In this document: positions 7,233 to 15,808 of the stretch, in pieces | Numbering within the stretch: position 1 is the stretch's first letter | Layout: each line of letters begins with the position of its first letter | DNA from: GCA-001735895 sp964651385 | GTDB lineage: Bacteria > Pseudomonadota > Gammaproteobacteria > GCA-001735895 | Direction of reading: 5' to 3' | NCBI GenBank assembly: GCA_964651385.1 | Contig: CAZYYM010000058.1 | Location: 1 to 22,169 of the forward strand | DNA: 22,169 bases | Program-made: the position numbers and the translations under genes | Notes under the pieces: model-generated | What the model was told of the DNA's origin: nothing | The model's input: the letters and a program-made list of their open reading frames with translations, nothing else | Database searches by the model: none

Positions 7233-8089
7233 AACAGACAGTCAATCAAAAAGCCTGGTTCCTGGTTGTACCTGTACTGCTGCTGGTTGCTTTCAACGCT
7301 TTCATTCCACTTATGACGGTGGTTAATTATGCCTTCCAGGAAACTTTTGGTGACAACGTATTTTTCTGGGAAGGTACGACCTGGTTTGAGCAGGTACTTC
7401 GTTCTGATAGATTCCATGCCGCTTTAGGCCGACAACTCGGTTTCACCGCGATGATTCTTGCGATCGAAATTCCCCTCGGCATTGGCGTTGCGCTGACTAT
7501 GCCGCGCAAAGGTCCCTGGGTATCGGTATGTCTGGTATTGATGGCATTGCCGTTGTTAATTCCATGGAATGTTGTCGGTGCGATGTGGAACATATTCGCG
7601 CTACCCGATATCGGCTTGCTAGGTTATAGCCTTAACTCGATTGGAATAGATTACAACTTCACCCGCCAGCCGGTGTCGGCATGGATGACTACAGTAATTA
7701 TGGATGTTTGGCACTGGACCTCATTGATTGTGCTGCTGTGCTACGCGGGGTTGAGTTCTATTCCAGATGACTACTATCAGGCGGCACATATAGACGGCGC
7801 CAGTCGTTGGGCGATATTCCGCTACATTCAGTTGCCTAAAATGAAGCGTGTGCTGACAATTGCTGTCCTGTTGAGATTTATGGATAGCTTCATGATTTAC
7901 ACCGAACCCTTTGTGCTAACCGGCGGAGGGCCGGGGAATACCACCACCTTTTTGTCGATTGACCTGGTTAAGATTGCACTCGGACAATTTGACCTGGGAC
8001 CGGCGGCGGCAATGTCGTTGATTTACTTCCTGGTGGTTCTTGTGATCTGCTGGATTTTTTACACCGTAATGATGCGAAACGAGGAATAA
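7229..8089 (+). CDS. glpP: Glycerol ABC transporter permease GlpP
   Basis: 286 residues with six predicted membrane segments, beginning with WFLVVPVLLLVAFNAFIPLM. The cytoplasmic EAA loop that contacts the ATPases is seen as DDYYQAAHIDGASRW...LPKMKR near residues 179-203. This is the MalF-like binding-protein-dependent permease fold (BPD_transp_1). It pairs with GlpQ to form the inner-membrane channel. The ATG overlaps the glpT stop by four bases and the ribosome binding site AAGGG lies inside glpT. The substrate is assigned from operon context. Confidence 0.85.
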   Translation: MKQTVNQKAWFLVVPVLLLVAFNAFIPLMTVVNYAFQETFGDNVFFWEGTTWFEQVLRSDRFHAALGRQLGFTAMILAIEIPLGIGVALTMPRKGPWVSVCLVLMALPLLIPWNVVGAMWNIFALPDIGLLGYSLNSIGIDYNFTRQPVSAWMTTVIMDVWHWTSLIVLLCYAGLSSIPDDYYQAAHIDGASRWAIFRYIQLPKMKRVLTIAVLLRFMDSFMIYTEPFVLTGGGPGNTTTFLSIDLVKIALGQFDLGPAAAMSLIYFLVVLVICWIFYTVMMRNEE

Positions 8090-8093
8090 AAAC

Positions 8094-8897
8094 ATGCCAC
8101 ATTATAAAAAATGGCTAGTTCCAGCCTTGTATATACTGTTTTTAATGTTGCCGATTTACGGCCTGATTTCAATGTCCTTCAAGACGACTAACGAAATTCT
8201 CGGCGGATTTTCCTTTTTCCCGCAGGATTTTACGCTTGAAAACTATGCGGTTATTTTCACCGACCCAACCTGGTATAACGGCTATATAAACTCGATCATC
8301 TACGTGGTGCTCAATACGGTTATCTCGGTCTCGGTAGCGTTACCGGCTGCCTATGCATTCTCGCGCTACAGGTTTCTGGGTGACAAGCATCTGTTTTTCT
8401 GGTTGCTGACAAATCGTATGGCGCCACCAGCCGTATTCGCATTACCATTTTTCCAGCTCTATTCGGCGATTGAACTGTTCGATACACACCTTGCGGTCGC
8501 GCTGGCGCATTGTCTGTTCAATATTCCGCTGGCGGTCTGGATACTGGAGGGATTTATGTCGGGAATACCCAAGGAACTGGATGAAACAGCTTATCTTGAC
8601 GGCTACTCGTTCCCGAGATTTTTTATTCGGATTTTTATTCCCACCATTGCCGCCGGTATCGGCGTGGCAATGTTTTTCGCTTTTATGTATTCGTGGGTAG
8701 AACTATTACTCGCAAAAACCTTGACCTCGGTTGATGCCAAACCGATAGCCGCAACCATGACGCGTACTGCGAGTAGCTCAGGCTACCAGCTCGGTTTGCT
8801 TGCGGCAGCTGGTTCGCTAACAATTGTACCGGGAGCAATTGTGATTTATTTCGTGCGAAACTATATCGCCAAGGGTTTCGCCCTCGGCCGGGTGTGA
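8094..8897 (+). CDS. glpQ: Glycerol ABC transporter permease GlpQ
   Basis: 267 residues, a MalG-like inner-membrane permease with six predicted segments, the first being VPALYILFLMLPIYGLIS. The EAA motif reads KELDETAYLDGYSFPRFFIR near residues 159-178, followed by IPTIAAGIG. It starts four bases after glpP, with GAGG ahead of the ATG (GAGGAATAAAAAC). It forms the second half of the glycerol channel. The name follows the Rhizobium system, not the E. coli glycerophosphodiester phosphodiesterase GlpQ. Confidence 0.85.
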   Translation: MPHYKKWLVPALYILFLMLPIYGLISMSFKTTNEILGGFSFFPQDFTLENYAVIFTDPTWYNGYINSIIYVVLNTVISVSVALPAAYAFSRYRFLGDKHLFFWLLTNRMAPPAVFALPFFQLYSAIELFDTHLAVALAHCLFNIPLAVWILEGFMSGIPKELDETAYLDGYSFPRFFIRIFIPTIAAGIGVAMFFAFMYSWVELLLAKTLTSVDAKPIAATMTRTASSSGYQLGLLAAAGSLTIVPGAIVIYFVRNYIAKGFALGRV

Positions 8898-8910
8898 GGA
8901 GGACAATATT

Positions 8911-9192
8911 ATGGGTTTATCCTGGATGGCCTGGACCTGGCCTACCGCGACCTTCTTTATCGCTATCGTATTGTCAATTACCATGATGGGGGTATGGGAA
9001 CGCATTAGTCCCGGTGGCAACCCTCGTCGAGGCGTGTTTGGCATCGATACCACGCGTGGCGATCGGTTGTTTATTTCCTGGATCGGAAGTGGTTTCATTA
9101 ATCTCGCCTGGCTTGGGTTTTTTGGTCCCCCGCTATGGGCTTCGCTAGGGTTATCGATAGCCTGGTTCATATTCGTATTCAGGAAAGTATGA
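8911..9192 (+). CDS. glpU: Small membrane protein GlpU (DUF2160)
   Basis: 93 residues with an N-terminal membrane segment (ATFFIAIVLSITMMGVW, about 13-29), a polar stretch rich in Gly and Arg including RGVFGIDTTRGDRLF, and a strongly hydrophobic C-terminal half (about 54-90). This matches the small GlpU/DUF2160 proteins that accompany glycerol ABC transporters. The family was found to be needed for, or associated with, glycerol transport in R. leguminosarum, but its exact role is not known. A strong GAGGAGG lies just ahead of the ATG. The gene sits 13 bases after glpQ and 40 before glpD. Confidence 0.8.
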   Translation: MGLSWMAWTWPTATFFIAIVLSITMMGVWERISPGGNPRRGVFGIDTTRGDRLFISWIGSGFINLAWLGFFGPPLWASLGLSIAWFIFVFRKV

Positions 9193-9232
9193 GGACCGGG
9201 CGATCAGGCGATAACAGGAAACAGGATTTGAA

Positions 9233-10873
9233 GTGGGCTTAAGAGGTCAAAATCTTGAAAAACTGCAACGGCAGGAATTTGATGTACTGGTTATTGGCGG
9301 TGGAATTAACGGAGCCGTATCCGCTGCGGTGCTTTCGGCACACGGCGCCAGCGTTGCATTGATTGAGGGACGGGATTTTGCTGGCTTTACCAGCCAGCAT
9401 TCATCCAATCTGGTCTGGGGCGGCATAAAATACATGGAAAGTTTCGAATTCGGACTGGTCAACAACCTGTGTCAGTCACGTAACGAGTTATTACGCAGTT
9501 TTCCATCCACCGTTAAGGAAATCCGTTTTCTCACCACTATCTCGAAAAAATACCGGTTTCCGCCACTGTTCATGCTAGCCGGTACCTGGCTTTACTGGCT
9601 GCTCGGACGCGGTCAGACTAAAATTCCGCGCCTTTTTACCCGATCGCGGATTGCACGTGAGGAACCTCGGGTCGATATTACCGACACTCGCGGCGGTATC
9701 GAGTACTCTGATGCCTACCTTCAAGATAATGATGCGCGATTCGTATTCAATTTTGTTCGCAATGCGATGAATCGAGGTGCAGTCGCGGTCAATTATCTGA
9801 AGTCTATCGGTTCCAGTCGAGATGATTCCGGCTACTGGCATACCGAAGTCGAAGATCAGCAGGACGGAAACCGCTTCACCATTCGCTCTAAAGTCATGGT
9901 CAATGCGGCCGGTGCCTTCGTCGATGAGTATAACCGCATATGCGGAATCGAGACCGGGAATAAGCATCTGTTTTCAAAAGGAATCCACCTGATTGTGCCG
10001 CGAATTGCGAAACAACATCGGGTGCTGGCCTTTTTTGCCGATGATGGACGCCTGTTTTTCTCCATTCCGATGGCAAATCGTACCTGTATCGGCACCACCG
10101 ATACCATGGTTAGTGATCCAGTGACGTCGGTCACAGAGGAAGACAGAGAATTTGTATTGTCCAATATTAATGCCCGACTTAACCTCGAGAAACCGCTGAC
10201 TAAAGAGGATGTCATAGCTGAGCGTTGCGGTGTGCGACCACTGGCAGTTGAAAAGGGTCAGAGTATTGCTGGGGATACTTTTCAACTATCTCGTAAGCAC
10301 ATTGTCGAAACGGATTTACAAAATGCTCAAGTCAGTATATTTGGCGGGAAATTGACAGACTGTCTCAATGTTGGCGACGAGGTTTGCGAAGCCATCAGTC
10401 AACTTGGTATTGCGCTAACTGCCCCGGTTGAAAAATGGTATGGTGAGCCATCAAGAAAAAAGCGCGATGCTTATTTCCTGCGAGCCAGCAAATTAGGCCT
10501 CGATGAAATCACCGCCGAGGACACCGGTGAAAAGCTGAGCCAGCGCCTGTGGCGTCGTTATGCACTGGATGCGCTGGGAATGCTCGACGCGATCGAACAG
10601 AATTCTTCGTTGGTAGAGCCCTTGGTCGATAATGCAGGTATCCGTTACTGCGAACTTGATTACCTGGTACAGAATGAAATGATCGTCAGTCTTGAAGACT
10701 ATCTGCGTCGACGCTCCAAGATCGAACTTGTCGTCGAACGCAATGTATTAAAAAATTCGAAAGGATTGCGAGAGGCCTGTAACCGATTGTTTGGTCAGGA
10801 TGCCGAGAAACGATATCGAGAATATTTCGTCGAATCCGATCGAACTGAAGAATCGCAGGCTGGCAATTTTTAA
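9233..10873 (+). CDS. glpD: Glycerol-3-phosphate dehydrogenase (FAD-dependent, aerobic)
   Basis: 546 residues. It should oxidise glycerol 3-phosphate to dihydroxyacetone phosphate and pass electrons to quinones at the inner membrane. The FAD-binding motif VIGGGINGA is at residues 20-28. The family feature of a serine-rich loop is FTSQHSSNLVWGGIKYME (about 52-69), and GIHLIVPR lies mid-protein. The C-terminal half has GVRPLA and SIFGGKLTDCLNVG. A C-terminal helical DAO_C domain follows. The start is GTG at 9233 with CAGGA about eight bases upstream; no ATG is available near the N-terminus. It lies between the transporter and glpK in the same direction, with 38 bases to glpK. Confidence 0.9.
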   Translation: MGLRGQNLEKLQRQEFDVLVIGGGINGAVSAAVLSAHGASVALIEGRDFAGFTSQHSSNLVWGGIKYMESFEFGLVNNLCQSRNELLRSFPSTVKEIRFLTTISKKYRFPPLFMLAGTWLYWLLGRGQTKIPRLFTRSRIAREEPRVDITDTRGGIEYSDAYLQDNDARFVFNFVRNAMNRGAVAVNYLKSIGSSRDDSGYWHTEVEDQQDGNRFTIRSKVMVNAAGAFVDEYNRICGIETGNKHLFSKGIHLIVPRIAKQHRVLAFFADDGRLFFSIPMANRTCIGTTDTMVSDPVTSVTEEDREFVLSNINARLNLEKPLTKEDVIAERCGVRPLAVEKGQSIAGDTFQLSRKHIVETDLQNAQVSIFGGKLTDCLNVGDEVCEAISQLGIALTAPVEKWYGEPSRKKRDAYFLRASKLGLDEITAEDTGEKLSQRLWRRYALDALGMLDAIEQNSSLVEPLVDNAGIRYCELDYLVQNEMIVSLEDYLRRRSKIELVVERNVLKNSKGLREACNRLFGQDAEKRYREYFVESDRTEESQAGNF

Positions 10874-10910
10874 GCATTATTATTGAATTTGAATTAAGCG
10901 AGGATATCTG

Positions 10911-12395
10911 GTGGCACAATGTATACTTAGTATCGACCAGGGCACAACTAGCTCCCGTGCAATGTTATTCGATAAAAATGGACGCGCCGTATTCACCGCA
11001 CAACGGGAATTCGCCCAGCATTTTCCGCAAGACGGCTGGGTAGAACACGATGTCGAAGAGATCTGGTCGACCACGCTTGCAGTGGTTCGTGATTCGATTG
11101 CCCGTGCCGACAACGATGGTGCAACCATTGCAGCGATCGGGATTACAAATCAACGCGAAACCACGGTAGTCTGGGACCGGGTAAGTGGCAAACCGATTTA
11201 TCGTGCCATCGTCTGGCAAGATCGACGAACGGCGACATACTGTGAAGCACTGCGGGCAAGAAACCTGGAGGCGACGGTTCGATCAAAGACCGGATTGTTA
11301 CTAGACCCTTATTTTTCGGGTACCAAGATTAATTGGATACTCGATAATGTTGAAGGCGGGCGGGAACGAGCCAATCGCGGCGAGCTGGCATTTGGCACAA
11401 TCGATTCCTTTTTGATCTGGCGCTTAACCGGAGGTAAGGTTCATGCGACCGATGCGACCAATGCCTCCAGGACCTTATTATTCAACATTCATCAGCAATG
11501 TTGGGATGCCGAATTACTGGAAATGCTCGAAATTCCCCAATCTCTGTTACCCGATGTTCGCAATTGTGCGGATGACTACGGTGTTACCGGTGCTGACGTG
11601 CTGGGTGCCGAAATTCCGATTGGTGGTGTCGCTGGAGACCAGCAGGCTGCGTTAATCGGTCAGGCCTGCTTCGATCCCGGTATGATAAAAAGTACCTATG
11701 GCACGGGTTGTTTCATGATTTTAAATACCGGTGAAGTTGCGCTCAAATCAAATAATAAACTGCTAACCACGGTGGCCTACCGGCTCGATGGCAAAACAAC
11801 TTATGCGCTGGAAGGATCGATATTTGTCGCCGGTGCCGCGGTACAATGGTTACGCGACGGTATCGGTATTATCGATTCCGCGCAGGAAACGGAGGCCATG
11901 GCCACATCGCTGGATTCCAACCGGGGCGTCTACCTGGTACCGGCCTTCACCGGGCTTGGTGCGCCGCACTGGGATCCCGATGCACGTGGTGCTATCTTCG
12001 GTATCACTCGAGATACCGGACCGGCTGAACTGGTACGGGCAACGCTGGAATCAGTTTGCTACCAAACCTCGGATTTGCTCGATGCGAATCGCCGCGATGG
12101 CATTGAACCGAGTCGATTACGAGTCGACGGAGGTATGGTGCAGAACAGCTGGTTATGCCGGTTTCTCGCAGATATTCTCGGCATTTCTGTCGACAGGCCG
12201 CTTGAAACGGAAACAACCGCACTCGGCGTCGCCTATCTGGCGGGTTTGCAGGTCGGTCTGTTTGACTCCGTGGAAGACATTGCCAACAAATGGCGATCTG
12301 ACCAAAGTTTTGAGCCCGAGATGTCTGAGGCCGATAGAAAATTACTGCTGGCGGATTGGCATGATGCTGTTCTTAGGGTTAAGACCAGAGATTGA
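10911..12395 (+). CDS. glpK: Glycerol kinase
   Basis: 494 residues, the usual length. It phosphorylates incoming glycerol with ATP, trapping it in the cell. The N-terminal phosphate-binding loop SIDQGTTSSRAM is at residues 7-18, WVEHDVEEIW carries the conserved glutamate/histidine region, and TNQRETTVVWD follows. GDQQAALIGQ holds the catalytic aspartate. KSTYGTGCF and GLGAPHWDPDARGAIFGITR are FGGY family signatures. The start is GTG at 10911, with CGAGGA about seven bases ahead. It is the last gene of the operon. No terminator is visible after the stop; the sequence passes directly into a decayed gene on the other strand, which suggests a rearrangement joint just downstream. Confidence 0.95.
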   Translation: MAQCILSIDQGTTSSRAMLFDKNGRAVFTAQREFAQHFPQDGWVEHDVEEIWSTTLAVVRDSIARADNDGATIAAIGITNQRETTVVWDRVSGKPIYRAIVWQDRRTATYCEALRARNLEATVRSKTGLLLDPYFSGTKINWILDNVEGGRERANRGELAFGTIDSFLIWRLTGGKVHATDATNASRTLLFNIHQQCWDAELLEMLEIPQSLLPDVRNCADDYGVTGADVLGAEIPIGGVAGDQQAALIGQACFDPGMIKSTYGTGCFMILNTGEVALKSNNKLLTTVAYRLDGKTTYALEGSIFVAGAAVQWLRDGIGIIDSAQETEAMATSLDSNRGVYLVPAFTGLGAPHWDPDARGAIFGITRDTGPAELVRATLESVCYQTSDLLDANRRDGIEPSRLRVDGGMVQNSWLCRFLADILGISVDRPLETETTALGVAYLAGLQVGLFDSVEDIANKWRSDQSFEPEMSEADRKLLLADWHDAVLRVKTRD

Positions 12396-12399
12396 AGTA

Positions 12400-13012
12400 A
12401 GTTCGACAATGATGCCGGCATCACCACCACTAAGCTGCACTGTTACGCCATGTTTGCCATCCACCTTTACCGAAACAATGCCGCTTAGAATTCCCTTGGC
12501 GGCAGACTTGGATTCTTCGCCCAGATGGTGGTTCAGCGATGCCACAACCTCATTTGAGGTCAAGGATTTTCCATTGTGAAATTCGACGCCTTTACGAATT
12601 TTGAAATTCCAGGTCTTGGCATCGGGACTGGCATCCCAGCTCTCCGCCAGTTCGGGTGTTAACTTGCCATCGGAAGTGACTTCGGTAAGTCCATTACTAA
12701 TTGACCAAACTGTAAATGAATCATGTACAGGTCGAGTATTTGTCCCGGATCCGGAATATCGGTGGTTGCGCCACCAGTCAATCCAACCCGCAAACGCCCG
12801 CCTTTCTTCGGTGTCGCCGCCTCGGCTTTATTGAGAAATGCCGATGCGGCGGTAAGCGACACGCCCAGCGCGAGTGCACCGGTCATTAAGCTACGGCGGG
12901 TTATCCGGCCGTTTTCAAACGATTGTTGGATATCTTTAATTTTGTCTGCGATTTCCAGGTCAGAAACACTTTCCGTCAGCTCTATTGAATTACTGTCTTT
13001 GATCTTTACTGT
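12400..13012 (-). pseudogene. Decayed peptide/opine-type ABC substrate-binding protein gene (SBP_bac_5), 5' part only
   Basis: On the minus strand an N-terminal frame contains a Tat-like signal (ITRRSLMTGALALG, then a hydrophobic run to NKAEA) and KKGGRLRVGLTGGATTDIPD, typical of SBP_bac_5 proteins. Reading then shifts by one base near 12697: VTSDGKLTPELAESWDAS, FKIRKGVEFHNGKSLTSNEV and SLNHHLGEESKSAAKGIL are all family-typical but in another frame. The shift fits loss of a single base, since CAATTAGTAATGG restores to an Asn-Gly reading with one base added. The start is also gone: AGGAGG (13018-13023) is followed after eight bases by GTA in frame, consistent with a mutated GTG. Homology ends near 12400, about 190 codons in, where over 500 residues are usual. 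It follows the BKACE gene in the same direction, so it may once have been the transporter part of that operon. Confidence 0.8.
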
Positions 13013-13114
13013 CTACTCCTCCTCTTAGGGGTTATAGGCTAAGTATTGTCGGATTTTTATTGTGACCCCCCTAGCATTATCTGAGCATAACTCAAAATTT
13101 TAACCAATTACAAA

Positions 13115-13990
13115 TCAGTTGAGGCCGATAATGCTACGGGCTTCGTCGGGTCCGACTACGCGGGCGCCAATGCGTTCAATAATTTCTACCGCACGGGTCA
13201 CCAGCATACCATTACTGGCGAGTATCCCTTTATCGAGGAAGATATTGTCCTCGAGGCCGACACGCACGTTGCCACCCAGCAGTACGGCCTGTGCTACCAT
13301 TGGCATTTGCATTTTTGAAATGCCGAAACCTGCCCAGATGGCATTCTCCGGTAAAGCGTGTTTCATTGCCGCCATGGTCTCAGTGTCGGCACCGGCGCCC
13401 CAGGGGATACCGAGGCAGATCTGAAACATCGGCGGTGTTTTAATCAGGCCATCCTCAATTAGATTGCAAGCCAGGCGAATTTGACCCAGGTCGAATACTT
13501 CGAGTTCCGGTTTAACGCCCTGATCAAATGCGATTTGTGCCATGGTTCGTAAGTAAGGGGCGGTATTGATATAGGTATAGTTGCCGCCGAAGTTCATGGT
13601 GCCGCAGTCGAGGCTACAGATATCGGGTTTGCAGGCTACTACATGCGCCATGCGCTGTTCAGGGCCTATCATGTCGCTACCAGGCCCGGGTTTGGTCGGG
13701 TCTTCATCGTCTGGTACCCAGTCACCACCCATGCCGGCGGTAAGATTGATAATCATATCGACGCCGCTATCTCGGATCATACCAACGGTTTCTTCGAATA
13801 AGGCGACGTCACGAGAACCGGCACCGGTTTGCGGGTCACGAACATGGATATGGCAAACCGCGGCCCCCGCATTAGCTGCTTCTATGGCGGCGTCGGCCAC
13901 CTGTCTCGGCGTGATCGGCACAAGATCGCTGCGGCTGGTGGTATCCCCCGCACCGGTCACCGCGCAGGTGATGATGACATCGTTATTCAT
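13115..13990 (-). CDS. BKACE family beta-keto acid cleavage enzyme, probable 3-dehydrocarnitine cleavage
   Basis: 291 residues from the ATG at 13990. An ATG at 14008 overlaps the preceding stop, but GGAG six bases ahead of 13990 decides for the shorter form. BKACE (DUF849) enzymes use zinc to split a beta-keto acid with acetyl-CoA, giving acetoacetate and a new CoA ester. The zinc ligands are visible as HIHVRDP (His47, His49) and the glutamate in VGLEDN (Glu247), in the same arrangement as in the characterised Kce. INLTAGMGG is the substrate loop. Being coupled to an L-carnitine dehydrogenase gene, the expected substrate is 3-dehydrocarnitine and the expected product betainyl-CoA. This activity is known for the BKACE family; the specificity here is inferred from the neighbour. 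Confidence 0.85.
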   Translation of the reverse strand: MNNDVIITCAVTGAGDTTSRSDLVPITPRQVADAAIEAANAGAAVCHIHVRDPQTGAGSRDVALFEETVGMIRDSGVDMIINLTAGMGGDWVPDDEDPTKPGPGSDMIGPEQRMAHVVACKPDICSLDCGTMNFGGNYTYINTAPYLRTMAQIAFDQGVKPELEVFDLGQIRLACNLIEDGLIKTPPMFQICLGIPWGAGADTETMAAMKHALPENAIWAGFGISKMQMPMVAQAVLLGGNVRVGLEDNIFLDKGILASNGMLVTRAVEIIERIGARVVGPDEARSIIGLN

Positions 13991-14004
13991 ATTTTTTCTC
14001 CGGC

Positions 14005-14946
14005 TCATTGTTGACGTTTCAGTTTTGCTATTTCGACCAGCCCGTCATTCATTTTACGACTCAGCGCGGCGAAATCCGCACCATCGGTCATCTCGATACA
14101 TCCGTCAACCATCGCGTTTTTGAGTTCTTCTGTTAGTTCAGGTGCCACGAGTCGGGTCCACGGCAGTTTTAGTGCTGGACCGAACTGATCGAGGCAATAT
14201 TCCATGCCACCCTCGCCACCACCGACATGAAAAATTTCACAGGGTCCCATGAGTGCCCAGCGTGGACCGGGGCCGTTGACGACGGCCTGGTCAATTTGTT
14301 CGACAGTGGCTTCGCCGTTTGCGACCATGTGCAGGGCTTCACGCCAGATCGCCTCCTGCAGACGTGTTGCGATAAAGCCAGGGACTTCTTTTTTCATCAC
14401 TAATGGTGCTTTGCCAGCCACCTTGTAGAACTGTTCGGTCCATTCCACGGTATGAGCGCTGGTTTTTTTACCACCGATCATTTCGACTAGTGGCAGTAAG
14501 TAAGGCGGGTTGAACGGATGCGCGACAACGGTTCGTTCGGGTGTAGCGCACCGTGCCTGGATATCGCTCATCGACAGCCCCGAGGTACTCGATGCGATAA
14601 CGACTTCGGGCTTGACCATATCGCCCAGTTTTTTATATAGGTCTTGTTTGAGCTCGAGTACTTCGGGAATGCTTTCCTGAATAAATTCGCTGTCAGTGAT
14701 AGCTTCGGCAAGGTCTGTGGTCCAGTTAAAATTATCCATCGACGCGCTTTCGGCGAGGCCAATTTTTTCGAGGCTTTCCCAGGCGGTTTCCATTAGACGT
14801 TTCAGACCATCATATTCCCGGGCATCGTGTAAATAGCTGGTTACATGATATCCCTGAGCGAGATAATAGGCGGCCCAACCACCGCCAATAGGGCCTGCAC
14901 CGATACAGGTGATATTACGTACTGAGGAGGGGTCTTGATTTAACAA
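14005..14946 (-). CDS. lcdH: L-carnitine dehydrogenase (3-hydroxyacyl-CoA dehydrogenase fold)
   Basis: 313 residues, close to the roughly 320 of known L-carnitine dehydrogenases, which oxidise L-carnitine to 3-dehydrocarnitine with NAD. The Rossmann motif IGAGPIGGGW is at residues 15-24, SSTSGLSMSDIQ near 119-130, and the catalytic-type histidine His143 is in VAHPFNPPYLLPLVE. The C-terminal helical domain has GPGPRWALMGP and FHVGGGEGGMEYCLDQFGP, a pattern typical of carnitine dehydrogenases and not of ordinary 3-hydroxybutyryl-CoA dehydrogenases. The start is TTG at 14946: AAGGGG lies seven to eight bases ahead, and no ATG occurs before residue 52. Only two bases separate it from the caiD-like stop, and the BKACE gene follows at once. 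Confidence 0.88.
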   Translation of the reverse strand: MLNQDPSSVRNITCIGAGPIGGGWAAYYLAQGYHVTSYLHDAREYDGLKRLMETAWESLEKIGLAESASMDNFNWTTDLAEAITDSEFIQESIPEVLELKQDLYKKLGDMVKPEVVIASSTSGLSMSDIQARCATPERTVVAHPFNPPYLLPLVEMIGGKKTSAHTVEWTEQFYKVAGKAPLVMKKEVPGFIATRLQEAIWREALHMVANGEATVEQIDQAVVNGPGPRWALMGPCEIFHVGGGEGGMEYCLDQFGPALKLPWTRLVAPELTEELKNAMVDGCIEMTDGADFAALSRKMNDGLVEIAKLKRQQ

Positions 14947-14948
14947 GG

Positions 14949-15761
14949 CTATTTCCCCTTGAAATTTGCGTCACGTTTTTCGACAAAGGCACTGACGCCC
15001 TCAAAGGCATCGTTGGACGATAACATCGCCTTGTAAATTGGCAGTTCCTCATAGCGCATTTTGTGGAAAGCTTTTTCTGTTGGCTCGCACTCAATCGCAC
15101 GTAGAACTTCTTTGACGGATTGCAAAGCCAGTGGCGCAACCCGGGATAATTTTTCGGCCCAGGATATGGCCAAAGGCATCAATTCGGTTGGTGTTACGAT
15201 CCGGTTGATCAAACCATAATGCGCCGCCTCAGTGGCTTGCATGCGGCGTCCCAGATAGAGCATTTCGAGTGCGATATTATAGGGCAGACGTTTCGGCAGG
15301 CGTTGCACCGCACCAGCATCGGGAATCAGTCCGAGCGGTAATTCGGGCAACGCAAATTCGACATGTTCGGCGGCGATAATCAAGTCGCAGGCCAGCGCGA
15401 TTTCGAAGCCTCCACCGATGGTGAGCCCGTTAAGCGCCGCAATAACGGGTTTGTTGAGATTCCACATTTCGGTAATGCCGGCGAACCCACCGAGATCGGG
15501 ATCTTCGGCTTCCCACCAGTTTTCCAGGGGTGTCTCTCCGGCGTCGAGGGCTTTTAAATCCCAGCCAGCGCAGAATATTTTTTCACCTGCACCGGTAACA
15601 ATGGCAACTTTAAGGTCCGGGTTATCACGGAAATAAACAAATGCCTCACCGAGCTTGCGGCTGGTCGGTAAATCGATGGCATTGGCCTTTGGACGATCAA
15701 TGGTAATGGTCATGATCGTACCGTCGACCGATACGCGGACTTCGTCATCGCCTGGCAACAT
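14949..15761 (-). CDS. caiD: Enoyl-CoA hydratase/isomerase, carnitinyl-CoA dehydratase-like (CaiD)
   Basis: 270 residues, crotonase fold. The protein closely follows E. coli CaiD in pattern: TIDRPKANAID, VAIVTGAGEKIFCAGWDLKA, GGFAGITEMWNLNKPVIAALNG, FALPE..LGLIPDAG and GRRM. Both catalytic glutamates of CaiD are kept, as Glu120 in GGGFE and Glu140 in LPE. The reaction would be reversible hydration of crotonobetainyl-CoA to L-carnitinyl-CoA. It is the first gene of the leftward operon, immediately ahead of L-carnitine dehydrogenase, which supports the direction towards carnitine. The ATG at 15761 has AAAAGG just upstream. Another short-chain enoyl-CoA substrate cannot be excluded. Confidence 0.82.
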   Translation of the reverse strand: MLPGDDEVRVSVDGTIMTITIDRPKANAIDLPTSRKLGEAFVYFRDNPDLKVAIVTGAGEKIFCAGWDLKALDAGETPLENWWEAEDPDLGGFAGITEMWNLNKPVIAALNGLTIGGGFEIALACDLIIAAEHVEFALPELPLGLIPDAGAVQRLPKRLPYNIALEMLYLGRRMQATEAAHYGLINRIVTPTELMPLAISWAEKLSRVAPLALQSVKEVLRAIECEPTEKAFHKMRYEELPIYKAMLSSNDAFEGVSAFVEKRDANFKGK

Positions 15762-15785
15762 AAGCCTTTTCCCGAATTGAAAATT

Positions 15786-15808
15786 GTCGAAATCGAAGTG
15801 TATTCGAC
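15786..15808. promoter_or_regulatory. Dyad GTCGAA-N11-TTCGAC in the divergent promoter region
   Basis: GTCGAA at 15786-15791 and TTCGAC at 15803-15808 form a perfect inverted repeat with centres 17 bases apart. It lies in the roughly 100-base gap between the divergent caiD-like and acyl-CoA dehydrogenase genes, where one regulator could control both operons. No regulator gene for it is present nearby. It is inferred from symmetry and position alone. Confidence 0.35.

Noticed and set aside
11788..12579. 263-codon plus-strand frame overlapping glpK
   Set aside because: It lies in a shifted frame of glpK, rich in Arg and Pro as expected for an out-of-frame reading, and runs on into the decayed gene.
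12601..13028. Plus-strand frames between glpK and the BKACE gene
   Set aside because: They are the complement of the SBP_bac_5 pseudogene, whose minus-strand reading is clearly protein-like.
13581..14123. 180-codon plus-strand frame opposite BKACE and L-carnitine dehydrogenase
   Set aside because: Antisense to two well supported genes; composition is low in normal protein patterns.
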